The notes under the pieces were generated by a model. It did no database searches. It saw nothing but the letters and a program-made list of their open reading frames with translations, and had not been told where the DNA came from. 64,000 nt of DNA, taken from the NCBI GenBank assembly GCA_022747635.1, contig JAKTNV010000077.1:1738501-1802500 (forward strand), read 5' to 3'. Origin of the DNA: Hetaerina americana. Its lineage: Eukaryota; Arthropoda; Insecta; Odonata; Calopterygidae. How positions within the stretch are numbered: position 1 is the stretch's first letter; every line of letters starts with the position of its first letter. Of the stretch, positions 63,336 through 64,000 are shown in pieces. The translations under genes and the position numbers were made by a program.

Positions 63336-64000
63336 GAAAAGAGCCATTAGCTCCCCCTTTGGGTTCTAGGTGAAAATCTCACTCAACACCTTTCAAACAA
63401 AAATGTTTCCATGGTGTGTATTGTTGTTCATTTTCATCAAATAAACAAAATTCACCCAGAATTAATCCTGAAAGACAAGAAATGAGCATAAAAGATGCTT
63501 CAGCGTAAGTGTTAATGTTACTAAAAGAGCCCAAATTTCTAAAAATATTGCGAAAAACAACAATCTTCATTTTAAGAGTGAATGTTTGAGGTGTTTAGAA
63601 GGCATTTATTTCAATTTAAGAAAATTTGATTTTTCACATTTTTCCATGAAAAGTGCCTTTGTGTTCTAGGTGAAAATCTCACTCGACACAAATCAAACAA
63701 AAATGTTTCCATGGTGTGTATTTTTGTTCATTTTCATCAAATAAACAAAATAAAACCCAGAATTAATCCTGAAAGACAAGAAATGAGCATAAAAGGTGCT
63801 TCAGCGCAGGTGTTTATGTTACTAAAAGAGCCCAAATTTCTAAAAATATTGCGAAAAACAACAATTTTCAGTTCAAGAGTGTATGTTTGAGGTGTAAACA
63901 AGGCATTTATTTTATTTTTAGAAAATTTAATTATTCACATTTTTCCATGATAAGTGCCAATACCCCCCCTTTGGGTTCTAGGTGAAAATCTCACTCGACA
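63336..64000. repeat. Diverged satellite B monomers flanking the higher-order domain
   Basis: After the truncated unit, the monomers carry private changes (aagagccattagctccccc, acacctttc, aaattcacccagaa, cagcgtaagtg, tcaatttaag; then a unit lacking the C-run, aagtgcctttgtg; then cagcgcaggtg and gtgtaaacaagg). They resemble the 14.4-20 kb zone (ggtgcttcag) more than the 30-63 kb mosaic. This is consistent with leaving the homogenised domain. Confidence 0.7.

Larger units (their letters stand above)
14389..64000. repeat. Satellite B tandem array (about 312-bp monomer)
   Basis: I located 158 monomer starts, taken as gaaaagtgcc following ttttccat, from 14559 to 63949. The mean spacing is about 315 bp, mostly 307-323, with a 336-340-bp class and one 218-bp truncated unit. 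Parts in order: gaaaagtgccaata; a C-run (commonly 6-13 C); tttgggttctaggtgaaaa; ctcactcgacacaaatc; ttccatggtgtgtattg; ttcattttcatcaaataaac; cccagaattaatcctg; gacaagaaatgagc; cttcagcgcaagtg; agagcccaaatttc; attgcgaaaaacaac; gagtgaatgtttgagg; agaaggcatttatttc; tttagaaaatttaat; ttcacattttt. All copies share one orientation. It runs off the right edge. Confidence 0.97.

Noticed and set aside
1..64000. CRISPR array
   Set aside because: The units are 146 and 312 bp with no unique spacers between short repeats; this is continuous tandem satellite.
14389..64000. Satellite B monomer as a dimer of a 156-bp unit
   Set aside because: Comparing the two halves of the consensus by eye shows no alignment beyond AT-rich words.
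1..64000. tRNA, rRNA or other structured RNA genes
   Set aside because: No conserved A/B-box spacing, cloverleaf or rRNA-like segments were seen; all sequence is accounted for by the two repeat families.

Overview
This window is entirely tandem-repeat (satellite) DNA. I see no convincing protein gene, RNA gene, transposon, telomere repeat, CRISPR array or bacterial operon signal. The longest open frame in 64 kb is about 114 codons, and every open frame longer than 60 codons recurs with the repeat period. This points to heterochromatin of a eukaryote (pericentromeric, centromeric or subtelomeric). The sequence alone does not tell me whether it is plant, invertebrate or other, and I recognise neither satellite by name.

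Layout: (1) 1-14388 is satellite A, a roughly 146-bp monomer (about 34% GC by hand count of a consensus), about 98 copies head to tail. (2) At about 14388/14389 the sequence switches abruptly, with no spacer, to satellite B. (3) 14389-64000 is satellite B, a roughly 312-bp monomer (about 31% GC by hand count of a consensus). I located 158 monomer boundaries, mean spacing about 315 bp. Both arrays run off the window. All monomers within each family share one orientation.

Satellite A: positions 1-3280 hold diverged monomers of several subtypes with weak higher-order order. Positions 3281-14194 are a near-identical duplication: a 4802-bp block followed at once by a second copy expanded to 6112 bp by an internal 1310-bp (9-monomer) tandem duplication. 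The breakpoints fall in conserved boxes, as expected for in-register unequal exchange.

Satellite B is organised in zones. Nearest the junction (14.4-20 kb) are diverse monomers and a 3-monomer (about 936 bp) higher-order repeat. From 20-29 kb there are mixed monomers with dimer and 4-monomer duplications. From about 29.9 to 63.1 kb it is a mosaic of higher-order blocks of 1.9, 2.5, 4.4 and 6.0 kb, including a tandem pair of 14-monomer (about 4.415 kb) units. Marker monomers make these blocks traceable: a double-boundary monomer of 336-340 bp, a long-C-run monomer, and a fold-back hairpin at 33421-33451. At about 63.18 kb the mosaic ends in a truncated 218-bp monomer holding foreign-looking filler with a perfect inverted repeat. 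Beyond it the monomers again look diverged, like those at the A/B edge.

Points most worth following: the nucleosome-scale lengths (about 146 bp, and about twice 156 bp), the hairpin at a higher-order switch point, an 11-bp inverted repeat in most B monomers, and the recurrent open frames, which I consider non-coding by default but which can be tested.
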